Assembly (NCBI GenBank): GCA_946482625.1
Contig: CAMLSH010000165.1
Coordinates: forward strand, 1-7,957
DNA from: an uncultured Opitutaceae bacterium
GTDB taxonomy: Bacteria; Verrucomicrobiota; Verrucomicrobiae; Opitutales; Opitutaceae
Length of the DNA: 7,957 nucleotides
Direction of reading: 5' to 3'
The stretch's first letter is position 1, and the number at the start of each line of letters is the position of its first letter. The notes under the pieces were generated by a model. It was not told the DNA's origin. It searched no databases and saw only the letters and a program-made list of their open reading frames with translations. The position numbers and the translations under genes were made by a program. This document shows positions 5,771 through 7,957 of this stretch, one piece after another.

Positions 5771-6424
5771 ATGTCGCATATTTTTCCCAAGTCGGCCAAC
5801 AAGCTGCCGCTCCAGATCATCATCTTCGTGTTGATTCTCGTGGGCGTCGTCACCGCCGCCACGACTTACTACGCCACGCCCAAGTACACACGGATCGGAT
5901 ACGCGCCCGTCCAGCCGGTACCTTTCAGCCACGCATTGCACAACGGCCAGCTCGGCATCGATTGCCGCTACTGCCACATCGGCGTCGATCAGGGCGCGAC
6001 CTCCACCGTGCCGACCGCGCAGACGTGCATGAACTGCCACAGCGTTATCCGCACCGATAGCGCGGCGCTTGCCCCCGTTCGTGAGAGCTACGCCTCCGGC
6101 GATCCGATCAAGTGGGTGAAAATCCACCAGGTGCCGGACTATGTTTATTTCAACCACGCCGTCCACGTGAACCGTGGTATCTCGTGTGTCGAGTGTCACG
6201 GTCAGATCAATGAGATGGATGTCGTGACGCACTCGAAGCCGCTCTCGATGGGCTTCTGTCTCGATTGCCATCGCGACCCTGCCTCCGCCGTTCGCCCGCT
6301 CGATCAGGTCACCAACTTAAATTGGACGCCTGCCAACGCCGACGAGCACGCCAAGTGGGCTGCCGACTTCGTTAAGAACAACAAAATTTCGCCTCCGCAA
6401 AGCTGCACCGGTTGCCATCGATGA
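5771..6424 (+). CDS. actA: Alternative complex III subunit A, pentaheme cytochrome c
   Basis: This 217-residue protein is membrane-anchored and faces the periplasm. A short N-terminal stretch (SHIFPKSANKL) is followed by one transmembrane helix at about residues 13-34, then a heme domain. Five CXXCH sites covalently bind heme c: CRYCH (65-69), CMNCH (86-90), CVECH (139-143), CLDCH (163-167) and CTGCH (212-216), the last one residue from the C-terminus. Candidate sixth-ligand histidines include His54, His119, His129, His132 and His154. The PVPFSHALHNGQLGIDCRYC stretch (49-68) is typical of ActA. In ACIII, ActA relays electrons derived from menaquinol, through ActB and ActE, to downstream acceptors or an attached terminal oxidase. 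No Shine-Dalgarno is visible before the ATG, which lies 14 bases after the small Tat-like gene. The stop overlaps the actB start (ATGA). The five-heme count and the actB neighbour make the assignment firm. Confidence 0.94.
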   Translation: MSHIFPKSANKLPLQIIIFVLILVGVVTAATTYYATPKYTRIGYAPVQPVPFSHALHNGQLGIDCRYCHIGVDQGATSTVPTAQTCMNCHSVIRTDSAALAPVRESYASGDPIKWVKIHQVPDYVYFNHAVHVNRGISCVECHGQINEMDVVTHSKPLSMGFCLDCHRDPASAVRPLDQVTNLNWTPANADEHAKWAADFVKNNKISPPQSCTGCHR

Positions 6425-7957
6425 AACGCAAAGTTCTCCATCCCGAACCCTCACCCAGCGAGCAGCTGAACGGCCCGAAATACTGGCGCAGTCTCGATGA
6501 GATGGCCGCCACGCCGGGCTTCAAGCAGCACCTCGAACGCGAGTTCCCCGAGGGCGCTTCGAATCTCGACGGCGTTGATCGCCGCCAGTTTTTCAAGCTC
6601 ATGGCCGCCTCCTTCGCCCTCGGTGGCGTAGGCTTGGCTACCGGTTGCCGCCGTCCCGAAGCCCACATCCTTCCGTACGGAAAATCCGTCGAAGGCGTCG
6701 TCCCGGGTCTCCCGCTCTATTTCGCCACCGCGATGCCGATGCGCAAGTCGGCCATCCCCGTCATCGCTGAGACTCATCAAGGTCGTCCGACCAAGCTCGA
6801 GGGTAACCCGAGCTACGCTCCTTACGGCGGTGGCTCGAACGCTTTCGTCCAAGCCTCGGTGCTTGATCTCTACGATCCTGACCGCGCTACTACGCACACC
6901 GTTGGCGGTGCCGCGGTCACGATTGCCGCAGTGCAGGACAAACTCGCCGGTATCGGCAAAGCCTACGAAACCGCGCAAGGCGCCGGTCTCGCTTTTCTCG
7001 CCGAAGAATCCGGCTCGCCTACACGCGCCGCACTCGTCGCGCGCCTGAAGGCGAAATTCCCTCGGGCGATCTGGGCGGAGTACGAGCCTGTCAGCGAAAC
7101 CGCACCGCTCGCCGCCGGTCAGGCCGCGTTTGGGAAAAACGTCCAGCCCCTCTACCAGTTCGCCAAAGCGAAGCGTATTGTGTCGCTGGATGCGGACTTC
7201 TTCCACTCGGAAGCCGCGAGCCTCTATTACTCCCGTGAGTTCACCAAGGGCCGCAAAGTCACGTCCGTGAAGGACGAGATGAACCGCCTCTACGTCGTCG
7301 AGAGCGGTTTCACGCTCACCGGCGGCATGGCCGATCATCGCCTGCGTCTCGCGTCGAGCCACATGCTCGCATTGGCCGGCGCACTCGCCGCCCAGATCAC
7401 GGGTGATTCCTCTTTCGTGCCGCTCGCTCAAGGCCTCGATTTCAAAGACAAAGACAAGTGGATCGCCGCTTGTGTCGAGGATCTCAAAGCCCATCGCGGT
7501 CAGTCCCTCGTCGTCGCGGGTGCGCATCTGCCGGCGGAAGTTCACGCCGTCGCTTACGCGATCAACGTCGCCCTCGGAAACGTTGGCCAGACGATCGACT
7601 TCCTCGAAGTTCCCGCGCCTGCCGCCGCTTCGATCAACGATCTCGCCGCAGCTATCAAGTCCGGCTCGGTCAAGACCCTCGTCGTTCTCGGTGGAAATCC
7701 CGTCTACAACGCGCCTGCCGATCTGAATTGGGCGGAGTTGCAGAAGTTGGTTTCCGAAGTCGTCCGCCACGGTTACTACGTGGACGAGACCTCAACGAAC
7801 GTCTCCGCGCACATCGCCGCGACGCACTATCTCGAATCCTGGGGTGATGCCCGCACGGCCGACGGTACCATCGTCGCGGTGCAGCCGATGATCCTCCCGC
7901 TCTTCAACGGCCTCACCGAGCTCGAAGTCCTCGCCCGCATCGCCGGCGAAGCGACGA
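6421..7957 (+). CDS. actB: Alternative complex III subunit B, molybdopterin-oxidoreductase-like/Fe-S subunit (5' half, runs off window)
   Basis: The first 512 residues of ActB are present; family members are roughly 1000 residues long. A cytoplasmic lead of about 50 residues contains YWRSLDEMA, typical of the family. A Tat signal DRRQFFKLMAASFALGG follows (53-69), then LATGC, which satisfies the lipoprotein lipobox pattern, so Cys76 may be lipidated. Then come HILPYGKSVEGVVPG (82-96) and the molybdopterin-like domain, including HYLESWGDARTADGT (469-483). Only two Cys occur in the whole visible part (76 and 351), so the N-terminal [4Fe-4S] site of true molybdoenzymes is absent, as known for ActB, whose Mo-like domain binds no Mo. 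The C-terminal Fe-S domain (three 4Fe-4S and one 3Fe-4S in the family) lies outside the window. The ATG overlaps the actA stop, implying coupled translation. The protein passes electrons from menaquinol oxidation towards the hemes. Confidence 0.95.
   Translation, partial: MKRKVLHPEPSPSEQLNGPKYWRSLDEMAATPGFKQHLEREFPEGASNLDGVDRRQFFKLMAASFALGGVGLATGCRRPEAHILPYGKSVEGVVPGLPLYFATAMPMRKSAIPVIAETHQGRPTKLEGNPSYAPYGGGSNAFVQASVLDLYDPDRATTHTVGGAAVTIAAVQDKLAGIGKAYETAQGAGLAFLAEESGSPTRAALVARLKAKFPRAIWAEYEPVSETAPLAAGQAAFGKNVQPLYQFAKAKRIVSLDADFFHSEAASLYYSREFTKGRKVTSVKDEMNRLYVVESGFTLTGGMADHRLRLASSHMLALAGALAAQITGDSSFVPLAQGLDFKDKDKWIAACVEDLKAHRGQSLVVAGAHLPAEVHAVAYAINVALGNVGQTIDFLEVPAPAAASINDLAAAIKSGSVKTLVVLGGNPVYNAPADLNWAELQKLVSEVVRHGYYVDETSTNVSAHIAATHYLESWGDARTADGTIVAVQPMILPLFNGLTELEVLARIAGEAT

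Noticed and set aside
5771..6424. NrfB- or cytochrome c3-type tetraheme protein as an alternative to ActA
   Set aside because: Five CXXCH sites, a single N-terminal anchor and an ATGA overlap with an ActB-type gene identify ActA; generic cytochrome c3 proteins do not show this combination.
6451..7770. A 439-codon open frame on the minus strand opposite actB
   Set aside because: It is a shadow of a GC-rich coding strand. actB is certain from its Tat signal and family motifs, and the antisense translation is Arg/Gly/Glu-rich with no recognisable domain.

Overview
The window is about 61% GC by eye and coding-dense. It looks like a chromosomal segment of a Gram-negative bacterium, most probably Verrucomicrobiota of the Opitutaceae type. 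That placement is an inference. It rests on the alternative complex III (ACIII) genes at the right end, on outer-membrane (TolC-type) and Tat/Sec export features, and on weak or absent Shine-Dalgarno sequences at several convincing starts. No RNA gene, CRISPR array, insertion sequence or attachment site was seen.

Left edge (1-632, minus strand): an almost complete gene for a small AAA/ABC-type ATPase-fold protein. Its fold-level landmarks are recognisable, but the Walker A, signature, Walker B and H-loop catalytic residues are all replaced. It reads as a pseudo-ATPase. It is divergent from the next operon across a 181-bp intergenic region that holds an A6/T6 inverted repeat and an extended -10 element.

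Centre (814-5363, plus strand): a tight four-gene operon encoding a tripartite ABC exporter. The genes are an outer-membrane TolC-family channel, a periplasmic HlyD/MacA-type adaptor, a LolC/E-MacB-type permease and a LolD-type ATPase. The last three overlap by 1 and 4 nt. ATP hydrolysis by the ATPase would drive the permease, and the adaptor would couple it to the TolC channel. The cargo cannot be read from the sequence.

Right (5571-7957, plus strand, running off the edge): after a 207-bp intergenic region comes the start of a respiratory operon for ACIII, the menaquinol-oxidising complex that replaces cytochrome bc1 in many bacteria. It holds a 61-residue Tat-like leader peptide gene of unknown role, the pentaheme cytochrome ActA, and the first 512 residues of the ActB Mo/Fe-S-like subunit, joined to actA by an ATGA overlap. 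The remaining act genes would be expected beyond the right edge.

The observations most worth following up are the catalytically stripped ATPase and the short Tat-like protein at the head of the ACIII operon.
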